Origin: Prevotella sp.
GTDB lineage: Bacteria > Bacteroidota > Bacteroidia > Bacteroidales > Bacteroidaceae
Direction: 5' to 3'
Length of the DNA stretch: 64,000 nucleotides
NCBI GenBank assembly: GCA_017442825.1
Contig: JAFRYZ010000010.1
Location: forward strand, 62,001 to 126,000
Within the stretch, counting starts at the first letter, position 1; each line of letters starts with the position of its first letter. The notes under the pieces are model-generated. The model was not told the origin of the DNA. It did no database searches and worked only from the letters and a program-made list of their open reading frames with translations. A program made the translations under genes and the position numbers. Positions 53,174 through 60,890 of this stretch are shown here, piece by piece.

Positions 53174-53271
53174 ACATACCACACTTCAGCAACGATTACC
53201 GTATAATTAAAAAGTTGTATAGACATACCACAACTCGTTAACCATCATCGTATAATAAAAAAGTTGTAAAA
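53174..53271. repeat. Two imperfect tandem copies of a 49-bp unit
   Basis: 53174-53222 and 53223-53271 both start ACATACCACA and end in a CGTATAAT-AAAAAGTTGTA block; most differences lie in the middle. The unit sits between the CoA-transferase stop and the promoter of the next gene. Confidence 0.7.
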
Positions 53272-53298
53272 AGTGTTGCACAATTCAAAAATTGTGTT

Positions 53299-53306
53299 TA
53301 CATTTG
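53299..53306 (+). promoter_or_regulatory. -7 box TACATTTG for the helical lipoprotein gene
   Basis: TACATTTG 41 bases before the ATG; the -33 position (53276-53279) reads TTGC. Confidence 0.55.
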
Positions 53307-53346
53307 CAGCGATTTACCTAAATATTAACTAAACAACGAGAAAGCT

Positions 53347-53778
53347 ATGAAGAAAGTTATTATTGGAATGTTTGCATTCTGCCTTGGTTTAGGCATGGTT
53401 TCTTGCAACAAGGAAGTGAACGCACAGGATGTTGTGGCTAAGGTTAAGGCAGAAGGTGCCAACTGGGACGAAGCACAGTGGAAGGATGCCTTCAAGGACA
53501 TGTTCAAAGCTGCTGCCCCCATGTTCGACTACATGAAAGAGATGGAGAAGAAGATGAAGGACGCAGAAAGTGGTGACGACGCTGCCAAGATAGCAGCCGC
53601 TGCAGAAATTATGAAAGAGGCTGAAGCTAAGCAGAAGGAGTTTGAACCGCTGTCAAAGGCATTTGAAGAATTCAGCAACATAGCAGAAAAGAACCCTGTT
53701 GCCAAGAAGCTGATGGAAGACAAAGCCTTCGAACAGGAAATGAAGAAGGAATTCAACCTGCCAGAAGAAATGTTCTAA
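53347..53778 (+). CDS. Small helical lipoprotein of unknown function
   Basis: 143 residues: lipoprotein signal with lipobox GMVSC (Cys20) and a charged, nearly all-helical body (AAPMFDYMKEMEKKMKDAES, AAAAEIMKEAEAKQKEFEPL). No recognised domain. The strong promoter-like region, 49-bp tandem unit and terminator around this short gene suggest abundant, separately controlled expression (inference). Confidence 0.75.
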   Translation: MKKVIIGMFAFCLGLGMVSCNKEVNAQDVVAKVKAEGANWDEAQWKDAFKDMFKAAAPMFDYMKEMEKKMKDAESGDDAAKIAAAAEIMKEAEAKQKEFEPLSKAFEEFSNIAEKNPVAKKLMEDKAFEQEMKKEFNLPEEMF

Positions 53779-53812
53779 TCCATTTCATACCCGTTTCAAC
53801 GGGAAGATAAAG

Positions 53813-53847
53813 AAAAATGGATGCGCTGCAGCGTATCCATTTTTTTT
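53813..53847. terminator. Bidirectional terminator hairpin
   Basis: Stem 53813-53826/53831-53844 (AAAAATGGATGCGC with GCGTATCCATTTTT, one G-T pair), TGCA loop and T8 on the plus strand. Serves the convergent lipoprotein and hydrolase genes. Confidence 0.9.
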
Positions 53848-53862
53848 GTTTCCCATGTTGCA

Positions 53863-54789
53863 TCAATACTTGATTTGTCGGGCATAATCTTCGGGATAGT
53901 CGGTATAGGAGAGAGCGTGTTGGGCTCCCTTAGTAATCCACAGGCGTTTGGGTTGGGGCTTGACGCGGTAGAGTTGGTGTACCATAAAGGTAGGGACGAA
54001 GTCGTCGCTGTCGCCATGGATGAAGAGCATGGGGTGAGGGCTGTGCTGGATTTTGTTAAGGGAGGAGGCTTCACCGAAGCTCCATCCGTATTTGAGTTTG
54101 CAGAGCAGGGAGGTGGTGTAGAGCAGGGGAAATGCAGGGAGCCCGAACTCTTGACGCAGCTGATAGCCAAATTCATCCCACACGCTGGTATATCCACAGT
54201 CTTCGATAAAACGGATGCTTTTCAGCCACGACGGCATGGTTTCGCCTGCAACATTCATGGCGGTGGCTGCCCCCATAGAAACACCATGTACGATGATGGT
54301 GTCGGCACCCCACTGGTTGTGGGCAATCTCCATCCATTGAAGGATGTCGAGACGGTCGTGCCACCCCATGCCAACGGCATCGCCCTCGCTGAGTCCATGG
54401 GCATGGAGGTCGGGCATGAGGACATGGCAGCCGTGCTGCTGATGGTAGAGACGGGCGATATCAAAGAAGTCGATGGCACAGTCGCGCCAACCGTGAATCA
54501 CGATGGCGGCGGTATGGCTGCTGCCGTTGAGGGCATAGTAGGCATGGTGGCGCTCGCCTGTGGGCATGACGACGAAGGTGTCGCGCAGACTGTGCCCAGC
54601 CTTGAGACTGTCGAGCCAGGGGGTTACTTCAGGATGAAGGCGGCGAAGCTCACGGAAGCAGAAGGCTGTGTCGCGGCGTGCAGAGTCGGGTGCCAGAGAA
54701 TAATCGAGCATATAGAAACTGGCACCGACAGTTGCTACAGCAAAGATGCCGACGATGGCGACTGGAATGGCGAAGACGAGTTTCTTCAT
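53863..54789 (-). CDS. Membrane-anchored alpha/beta hydrolase
   Basis: 308 residues with an N-terminal TM/signal segment (KLVFAIPVAIVGIFAVATVG). Hydrolase-fold motifs: VIHGWRDCAIDFF, nucleophile elbow GVSMGAAT, acidic residue in FIHGDSDDFVP and His in GAQHALSY. It resembles the YqkD/BEM46-like serine hydrolases of unknown substrate. Convergent with the lipoprotein gene and sharing its terminator. Confidence 0.85.
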   Translation of the reverse strand: MKKLVFAIPVAIVGIFAVATVGASFYMLDYSLAPDSARRDTAFCFRELRRLHPEVTPWLDSLKAGHSLRDTFVVMPTGERHHAYYALNGSSHTAAIVIHGWRDCAIDFFDIARLYHQQHGCHVLMPDLHAHGLSEGDAVGMGWHDRLDILQWMEIAHNQWGADTIIVHGVSMGAATAMNVAGETMPSWLKSIRFIEDCGYTSVWDEFGYQLRQEFGLPAFPLLYTTSLLCKLKYGWSFGEASSLNKIQHSPHPMLFIHGDSDDFVPTFMVHQLYRVKPQPKRLWITKGAQHALSYTDYPEDYARQIKY

Positions 54790-54838
54790 AGCGTTTTAAC
54801 TTTCAGCGGACGAAGGTACTTCTTTTTTATGATAAGAA

Positions 54839-54868
54839 TTTGTTTTTAGCTGTTTTTTTGTACATTTG
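54839..54868 (+). promoter_or_regulatory. Promoter TTTG-N18-TACATTTG for the DUF4421 gene
   Basis: TTTG at 54839-54842 and TACATTTG at 54861-54868; spacer one base shorter than consensus. Confidence 0.65.
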
Positions 54869-54885
54869 CAGGCAAAATAATACCT

Positions 54886-56088
54886 ATGAACAAAAATACA
54901 GCCAAGGTTAGGATATGGAGAACTACGCGATGTCTCTTTCTTGCCATGGGTGCCTTGTTGATGGTAGTACCGAGTGTTGCCACCCCTGCTGACGACGGTG
55001 ACACGCTGAGAGTGGAGAAAAAACCGAAAGGTGTGATGAGGCTCATCTACGGCATCAAAAACTTCATGGACTCTTCTGCAGTAAGGGGGTTGGACAAAAA
55101 CTTCATAGAGGCACCCCAGCGTCCGTGGCAGGTTATCTTGAAAGGGAACGTAAACCAGTCTGACTTGCGGATGGAAGCTACCATCAACGGTGCCGGTCTC
55201 ATAGGCGAAGGTGCCAGCGACATGCTGTGGGCTCCGCGCATCAAGACTGTGCCCTCAACGTATGTCGGTCTTTGGGCAGGCTACAGAGGCTACGGTTTCG
55301 GCTACATGAAGAACATCGGTGGCGACAACGGTACCTACCTGACGCTGGGAGCCACCGGCGGCAGCTATGGTGTGAACTTCCGCAGTCATAAGTTTGATAC
55401 TTCGGAGCCGATAATACGGTTTAAGGGTCAGTTGACAGACGAGCCTTTCGACATCACGGAGAAAGCAAATCTGGACGAACCTATTGACGTTCATACCATC
55501 TTTACTGATGCCTATTACCTGTTCAACGGCAAGCATTTTTCGTATGCTGCAGCCTACGACCAGTCGGTGATACAGCGTCGCTCAGCTGGTTCGCTAATGG
55601 TGGGAGCGACTTTCTACCACATCAACATAGACTATGCAAAGCACAAGAATGCACCGTTTATCAACCTGATGAACGACATTGGGAGATTCAAGCAGTGGCA
55701 GGCAGGCGTTGGCATTGGCTATGCCTACAACCTGGTGCCGTGCCGTGGACTCTTGATCAGTGTTATGGCGATGCCTGTATTGGTCTTCTACAATCGCAGC
55801 ACCTCCTACCACTATGACTCCAACTTCAACGAGATTGTGGATTTGGAAGACCTCCTCAGCGACGATGACTCGTATATGGACAAAGTCAAGATTACACCTA
55901 CGGGGAAAGATTCTCAGAACAACCACATGGTGCTGAACTACGATGCCAGACTTTCTGTGGTGTATAACTGGAAAAACATGTTCTTGAACGTAAGTGGTCA
56001 GTACAACTACTTCCACTACGAAAAACAGTCGTACAGCGGACGGCTTTATGACTGGTTTATCAATGCCTCAGTGGGTATAAGACTCTGA
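54886..56088 (+). CDS. DUF4421 family outer-membrane beta-barrel-like protein
   Basis: 400 residues: signal peptide (about 1-35), then many alternating amphipathic strands (STYVGLWAGYRGYGFGYMKN, GSLMVGATFYHINIDY, GIGYAYNLVPCRGLLISVM) and a terminal strand ending NASVGIRL. Pattern and length fit DUF4421, common in Bacteroidetes and of unknown function. Followed 32 bases later by the LOG-family gene. Confidence 0.8.
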   Translation: MNKNTAKVRIWRTTRCLFLAMGALLMVVPSVATPADDGDTLRVEKKPKGVMRLIYGIKNFMDSSAVRGLDKNFIEAPQRPWQVILKGNVNQSDLRMEATINGAGLIGEGASDMLWAPRIKTVPSTYVGLWAGYRGYGFGYMKNIGGDNGTYLTLGATGGSYGVNFRSHKFDTSEPIIRFKGQLTDEPFDITEKANLDEPIDVHTIFTDAYYLFNGKHFSYAAAYDQSVIQRRSAGSLMVGATFYHINIDYAKHKNAPFINLMNDIGRFKQWQAGVGIGYAYNLVPCRGLLISVMAMPVLVFYNRSTSYHYDSNFNEIVDLEDLLSDDDSYMDKVKITPTGKDSQNNHMVLNYDARLSVVYNWKNMFLNVSGQYNYFHYEKQSYSGRLYDWFINASVGIRL

Positions 56089-56120
56089 GAAAAGGATGAA
56101 GACAAAGACTCTTAGAAACG

Positions 56121-56675
56121 ATGAAGATAGCAGTTTATTGTTCGGCTAACAACAACATTGATCCAGACTTCTTCCACCTGACGGAGGAACTGGGACAATG
56201 GATAGGGAAAGAAGGGCACACGGTGGTCTTCGGCGGATGTGCCATGGGGTTGATGGAATGTATTGCCAAAGCTGTCAGGGATAACGGCGGCAGAACCATC
56301 GGCGTAGTGCCCTCTATCGTGGAGAAAGGCGGCAGAATGTCGGACCATGTTGACATTCACATCCCCTGCGACAACTTGGACGACCGCAAGGGACTGATGG
56401 TGGCACATAGCGACATCAATATTGCACTGCCAGGCGGCGTGGGTACACTGGACGAGATTTTCACCGTCTGTGCGGCAGCCTCGATAGGTTATCACCACAA
56501 GAAGGTGATTCTCTATAACATGAAAGGTTTCTGGAACTCGCTGTTAGCCATGTTGGACGATCTAGAAGGAAAAGGAGTCATCCGCGAAGGTTTTCGCGAA
56601 CAACTCCTTGTTGCCAACAGCTTGGAAGAAGTGAAGCTGCTGCTATCAAAGTTTACATCTAACGCAGAGCATTAA
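56121..56675 (+). CDS. LOG-family nucleoside 5'-monophosphate phosphoribohydrolase (TIGR00730)
   Basis: Predicted to release a base from a nucleoside monophosphate, as cytokinin-activating LOG enzymes do; bacterial members often act on AMP-like substrates. 184 residues with the two family motifs: GGVGTLDE (LPGGVGTLDEIF) and the DRKGLM variant of the catalytic Arg/Lys segment. Rossmann start KIAVYCSANNNIDPDF. Confidence 0.9.
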   Translation: MKIAVYCSANNNIDPDFFHLTEELGQWIGKEGHTVVFGGCAMGLMECIAKAVRDNGGRTIGVVPSIVEKGGRMSDHVDIHIPCDNLDDRKGLMVAHSDINIALPGGVGTLDEIFTVCAAASIGYHHKKVILYNMKGFWNSLLAMLDDLEGKGVIREGFREQLLVANSLEEVKLLLSKFTSNAEH

Positions 56676-56745
56676 GCTAGACAGTTCTTACTTTCCAATG
56701 AAAAGCAATCAGCGCCATATAACCTATCTCATGACCCATCACGCT

Positions 56746-57936
56746 TTAACGTTCGGCAATCAGTTTCTCTGCCATTGCCTTTCCTAAGGCAGCACACTGC
56801 TCCTTTGTCTCTGCCGTGAGCGCCTGCTTCATATCGACAGGAGTACCCACCGGCTCGAACTTCAGGCGTTCGTCGTTGAGTTTTTGAATCTCTGCCACAG
56901 CCTTGCTTGCCCAACAGTGAGAACCAAACCATCCGATGTAGTGGTTCTTGATGTCTTTGTTGGCAAGTTCGTTGAGCAACACATCCATTTCGTGATAGAG
57001 TCCGGCATTGTAGGTGGGAGCACCCACGATGAGAGCTTTGTAGCGGAAGACGTCGCGGATGATATAGGAGTGGTGAGTCTTCGATACGTTATACATCACG
57101 ATGTTCTTGATGCCAGCCTGCGAGGCGGCACGAGCTATCTGCTCTGCCATGCGCTCGGTGTTGCCATACATGGTGCCGTAACAGATGACGATGCCTTCCT
57201 CCGTCTCGTAACGCGACATGCGGTCGTAGAGGGCGATGACCTTGTCGATGTACTGGTGCCATACCGGACCGTGAGTGGCACAGATGTAGTCGAGTTTCAC
57301 GTCGGCAAGTTTCTTCAGGGCGTTTTGTACCGGTACACCGTATTTACCAACGATGTTGGAATAGTAGCGCACCATCTCCAGCCAGAACGTGTCGCAGTTG
57401 ATTTCTTCGTCGATGATGCCGCCGTTGAGGGCACCGAAGCATCCGAAGGCGTCGCCGGCAAAGAGTATATTGTCGGTTGTGTCGAGAGTAACCATCGTCT
57501 CAGGCCAGTGCACCATCGGCGTGAGCACGAAGTGGAGCGTATGGTGACCGAGTTCGATAGAATCGCCGTTTTTTACCTCCACAATGCCGTCGTCAATGCC
57601 ATAGAAACCCTGCATCATGCCGAAAGTCTTCTTGTTGCCCACAATTTTGATATTGGGATAATATTTGCGGATGAGAGCAATGGATCCGCTGTGGTCGGGT
57701 TCCATATGGTTGATGACGAGGTAGTCGAGGGACCGGCTGCCGATAACTTCCTGGATGTTTTCGATGAACTGTGTAAAGAAATCAACCTCCACGGTATCAA
57801 TCAGCGCCACCTGTTCGTCGTCGATGAGGTATGAGTTGTAGGAAACTCCGTTCGGAAGCGGCCAGAGCCCTTCGAACAATGCTTTGTTGCGGTCGTTTAC
57901 ACCAACGTAATAGACTTTGTTCTTGATTTCTATCAT
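56746..57936 (-). CDS. Flavodiiron protein (A-type flavoprotein, FprA)
   Basis: Reduces O2 to water (or NO to N2O) with electrons from rubredoxin or a reductase, protecting an anaerobe. 396 residues: metallo-beta-lactamase-like domain with diiron ligands in HMEPDHSG, TPMVHWPE, FAGDAFG and CATHGPVWH, then a flavodoxin domain (VICYGTMYGNTERMAEQIA, APTYNAGLYHEM). No rubredoxin fusion. ATG 57936 (MIEIKNKVYYVG) fits the family; the longer ORF start at 57999 would read through the 19-bp repeats. Confidence 0.94.
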   Translation of the reverse strand: MIEIKNKVYYVGVNDRNKALFEGLWPLPNGVSYNSYLIDDEQVALIDTVEVDFFTQFIENIQEVIGSRSLDYLVINHMEPDHSGSIALIRKYYPNIKIVGNKKTFGMMQGFYGIDDGIVEVKNGDSIELGHHTLHFVLTPMVHWPETMVTLDTTDNILFAGDAFGCFGALNGGIIDEEINCDTFWLEMVRYYSNIVGKYGVPVQNALKKLADVKLDYICATHGPVWHQYIDKVIALYDRMSRYETEEGIVICYGTMYGNTERMAEQIARAASQAGIKNIVMYNVSKTHHSYIIRDVFRYKALIVGAPTYNAGLYHEMDVLLNELANKDIKNHYIGWFGSHCWASKAVAEIQKLNDERLKFEPVGTPVDMKQALTAETKEQCAALGKAMAEKLIAER

Positions 57937-57944
57937 ATCGTATA

Positions 57945-57993
57945 TTGTTAAATGAATGATTCTATATAGGTTTGTTGTTAAATGAATGATTCT
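57945..57993. repeat. Two exact 19-bp direct repeats, 30-bp period
   Basis: TTGTTAAATGAATGATTCT at 57945-57963 and 57975-57993. The first lies just upstream of the flavodiiron start; the second encodes the last codons of the PfkB kinase. Position suggests an operator pair or a local duplication. Confidence 0.85.
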
Positions 57994-58906
57994 TACCAAA
58001 CTCCAAGGAGACGTAGTTGTAGAGGTCTTTGCAGCATTCGGAAGAGAAGCACATAGCTTCGGCGATGAGTTCGTCCCACTGCTGTTCTGTCAGTCCCTGC
58101 TGCAGCATGTCGCAGGTGATGCCGGCTTGAATCAATCCGAAGATGAATCCAGCATTGAAGTTGTCGCCAGCCCCGATGGTGCTGATAACAGTTGTGCTGC
58201 CGTCGATGGGGTATCGTTTTGCAAATGTAGCATGGCGCACTTCAACGGGCAGATCCCCTTGGGTGTAGATAAAGTTTTTGCAATAGAAGGAAATCTCCGA
58301 GCGATAGACAGCATCAGCATCTTTCTTTTTGAAGAGCACATCGAAGTCTTCGTGGCTACCTCGGACTATGTCAGCCATTCCGAAGTTCTCCAAGAGATTG
58401 GGGGTGAGCTTCATCACCTCGTCTTGATGGGAAGGTCTGAAGTTGACATCATAGTAGATGATCGCCCCACGACTACGGGCATAGTCGAGAAAACCCTTCA
58501 CCTGCGGACGGATGACGGGGTTCAAGGCATAGTAGGAGCCGAAGAGTACGATGTCGTCGGCATTAATCTCCGAATAAACGAAGTCCAGTTGGTCACGGGG
58601 ATGGTCTTTATAGAAGATGTATTCAGCATCGTTGCTGTCGTTGAGGAAAGCCAGCGACAGCGGCGACTTAGAGTCGGGAAACACGTTGACGTGTTCTGTG
58701 TTGACTCCGTTCTCTTGCAGGAAGTCGATGATGCGCTTCCCTATTCTGTCATTACCCGTTTCGCTGATGAAGTCGGTAGGCACGCCGCAGCGTCCCAGCG
58801 AAATCATGGCGTTAAACGTCGACCCACCTGGTACAGCAGCCGTAGGTTGGTCGTTTCTGAAGATGATATCGAGGACGGTCTCCCCGATTCCTATTACCTT
58901 TCGCAT
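57962..58906 (-). CDS. PfkB-family carbohydrate kinase (fructokinase-like)
   Basis: 314 residues: MRKVIGIGETVLDIIF start, substrate region GGSTFNAMISLGRCG, anion hole and catalytic base in TIGAGDNFNAGFIFGL. Usually annotated as fructokinase or sugar kinase in Bacteroidetes; the sugar is not readable. Probably co-transcribed with the flavodiiron gene downstream and dprA upstream (7-base gap). Confidence 0.9.
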   Translation of the reverse strand: MRKVIGIGETVLDIIFRNDQPTAAVPGGSTFNAMISLGRCGVPTDFISETGNDRIGKRIIDFLQENGVNTEHVNVFPDSKSPLSLAFLNDSNDAEYIFYKDHPRDQLDFVYSEINADDIVLFGSYYALNPVIRPQVKGFLDYARSRGAIIYYDVNFRPSHQDEVMKLTPNLLENFGMADIVRGSHEDFDVLFKKKDADAVYRSEISFYCKNFIYTQGDLPVEVRHATFAKRYPIDGSTTVISTIGAGDNFNAGFIFGLIQAGITCDMLQQGLTEQQWDELIAEAMCFSSECCKDLYNYVSLEFGKNHSFNNKPI

Positions 58907-58913
58907 AGTTGTT

Positions 58914-60041
58914 CTAAATTGTCAACAAATGATACACTCCCCCAGCCATAGTTTTGACAATACCTTTCATCTCCATTTCGAAGAGAATCGCCGTCAGACT
59001 GGCGACGGGTATTCCTGTTTTCACGACAAGGATATTCATCTGCAGGTCGTTGTTCTGTTGTAACACGTCAACGATGCACCGCTCCTCGTCCGTCAGCTGT
59101 GGAAACATGTCTCGCTCAATGCCTTGAGCCTTAGCCTGTCTCACCTGTGCTTCCGCCTGCCACCCCATAGCCAGCACCAAGTCGCGGGCAGAAGTGATGA
59201 GGGCAGCACCATTGTCGCGGATGAGGTTGTTGCACACTTCCGAAGCAGCAGCCCCCACCGGTCCGGGGAAAGCAAACACGTCGCGGTTGTAGCTTCGGGC
59301 AATACCAGCAGTAATTAGTCCGCCCCCCTTCTTGGCACTCTCTACGAGGATGCAGGCATCCGACATGCCAGCAACGATGCGGTTGCGCTGTATGAAGTTT
59401 TGTGGCAGGGGTTGCGTCTGTGTGGTATATTCGGTGAGCAGTCCGCCCTGAGTCACCATCCTCCTTGCCGTCTCCTTGTGGCGAGCCGGATATAAGTCGT
59501 CTAGTCCATGAGCCAACACCCCTACTGTGTCGAATCCGTTGGCAAGCGCATTGCGGTGGGCACAGATGTCGATTCCGTAAGCCAGTCCGCTGACGATGAG
59601 CACGTCGGGGCACAGTTGTCGCAGGTCTATGCAGAAGCGGTGTATGAGTTCCTGTCCGTATGGGGTGCAGTGGCGTGTGCCGATGATGTTGATGACATGG
59701 TGCGCATTCAAGTCGGCAGAACCTCGATAGAAGAGCACCAGCGGTGCATCAGGACACTGCTTCATCCGCTGAGGATATCGGTCGTCATTTAGACACAGCG
59801 GCAGTATGTTGTAGCGTTGGGCAAATTCTAATTCTTTTTCTGCCCGTTTCATCGGCTCGTCCATGTCTTTCAAGGCTTCCACGAGACGGGGGTGCATGTC
59901 GGGCATCACATCGCCAATGTTGTTGCGATGCTCCACGATAGCCGTTGCCGATCCCAACCGTTCGTGCAGCTGCCGAAGGGTGGAGAGCGAGAAGTTCGTC
60001 ATGCACGTCAGTGCGATGCTATGTAGTTTTTCTTGTTCCAA
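58914..60041 (-). CDS. dprA: DNA-processing protein DprA (TTG start)
   Basis: Loads RecA on incoming single-stranded DNA in natural transformation. 375 residues: N-terminal SAM-like helices (MEQEKLHSIALTCMTNFSLS), Rossmann core (GTRHCTPYGQELIHRF, VSGLAYGIDICAHRNAL, ESAKKGGGLITAGIA, VFAFPG) and C-terminal winged-helix-like segment. TTG at 60041 is chosen because relatives carry the IALTxMTNF block; the next ATG (60002) would delete it. No other competence gene is in the window. Confidence 0.93.
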   Translation of the reverse strand: MEQEKLHSIALTCMTNFSLSTLRQLHERLGSATAIVEHRNNIGDVMPDMHPRLVEALKDMDEPMKRAEKELEFAQRYNILPLCLNDDRYPQRMKQCPDAPLVLFYRGSADLNAHHVINIIGTRHCTPYGQELIHRFCIDLRQLCPDVLIVSGLAYGIDICAHRNALANGFDTVGVLAHGLDDLYPARHKETARRMVTQGGLLTEYTTQTQPLPQNFIQRNRIVAGMSDACILVESAKKGGGLITAGIARSYNRDVFAFPGPVGAAASEVCNNLIRDNGAALITSARDLVLAMGWQAEAQVRQAKAQGIERDMFPQLTDEERCIVDVLQQNNDLQMNILVVKTGIPVASLTAILFEMEMKGIVKTMAGGVYHLLTI

Positions 60042-60049
60042 GTTTTTTT

Positions 60050-60104
60050 TCTAGACGTTTCTAGGTTTTTCTATATTTTCTAGCCTTTCTAGATTTATCT
60101 AGGC
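60050..60104. repeat. CTAG-dense array, copy C (opposite orientation)
   Basis: Six to seven CTAG tetramers in TTTCTAG(A/G)-type units, reverse complement in style of 9859-9957. Lies between the thioesterase stop and the dprA start. Confidence 0.7.
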
Positions 60105-60532
60105 TCCCCCTTTAGAAGGATGGGGGCTTCCTTTATAAACGGAGCGAAGGCACGGTCGTAGTCCTCGCTCTGCGACAGTCTGCCGTTGATGAGGCAGACA
60201 AGTTCCACGGAGGCTCGCAGACTGAGTTTCTCGTCGCTGGCACGGAAAATGTCGTGGTGGAAGATATATCGCATACCGGCTTTTTCCAACCAGAGTCGCG
60301 AGATGAACTCATCGTCGCAGCGCAGGGGAGTCTTGTATTGCAGGTTCATGCGTGCTACGACGGCATCGATGCCCCGTTCATGCAGTTGTGCAAAGCTGAC
60401 GCCCAGACTTCGCAGGAAGAGATGGCGCGTATGCTCGGTATAGTGCAGGTAGTTGGCATTGTTCACGATGCCCTCTATGTCGCATTCATAGTCGCGCACC
60501 TCCATTCGGGTTTCAAATATATATTTTTCCAT
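60095..60532 (-). CDS. Hot-dog acyl-CoA thioesterase (YbgC/4HBT type)
   Basis: 145 residues: RMEVRDYECDIEGIVNNANY (catalytic-region Asp and conserved NNA), HTRHLFLRSLG, then strands MNLQYKTPLRCDDEF and RYIFHHDIF. Typical length for single-domain 4HBT thioesterases; substrate unknown. Oddity: the final residues (ILLKGEPR) come from a CCCCCT/GGGGG block (60106-60126) joined to the CTAG array, so the original stop was probably displaced. Confidence 0.88.
   Translation of the reverse strand: MEKYIFETRMEVRDYECDIEGIVNNANYLHYTEHTRHLFLRSLGVSFAQLHERGIDAVVARMNLQYKTPLRCDDEFISRLWLEKAGMRYIFHHDIFRASDEKLSLRASVELVCLINGRLSQSEDYDRAFAPFIKEAPILLKGEPR
60106..60126. repeat. CCCCCT...GGGGG block at the thioesterase 3' end
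   Basis: CCCCCTTTAGAAGGATGGGGG; family of 4082-4095, here inside the last codons of the gene. Confidence 0.5.
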
Positions 60533-60587
60533 ATTCCGTGTTGTTTGCTGTCAATTTGCTCTGAATTATAGGGTAATGGTTAAGTTG

Positions 60588-60890
60588 TCAATACTCCCTG
60601 ATGTTGTCGTCTTCCATCGCCTTGTAATTCTTTGTCCTCGGCAGGAAGTCTTCCAAGTCCCATACGTAAAAGTACGAGGGATAGAGGAATCGCGACCTGA
60701 CGCCACCATACCCCTCTTCATCCTCCTCAAAGTCGAATAGGTCGTCTATCATCGACGGCTCTTCCACCTTCGGCATGTCAGGGTCTTCGAACATCGCATC
60801 GTAGATACCGAAGAGATTGCCCCTGATGGCGAAGAACGCCAGCAGGAAAAACAAAGCCGTTTTTATGATTCGTGCAGTAGTAGGTTTCAT
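60588..60890 (-). CDS. Small single-pass membrane protein, acidic
   Basis: 100 residues from ATG 60890, overlapping the DUF2851 stop by ATGA. One TM helix (about 10-24, IIKTALFFLLAFFAIRG), then an acidic segment (MIDDLFDFEEDEEGYGG) and a Tyr/Phe-rich end. Unknown; translational coupling suggests it works with the DUF2851 protein. Confidence 0.72.
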   Translation of the reverse strand: MKPTTARIIKTALFFLLAFFAIRGNLFGIYDAMFEDPDMPKVEEPSMIDDLFDFEEDEEGYGGVRSRFLYPSYFYVWDLEDFLPRTKNYKAMEDDNIREY

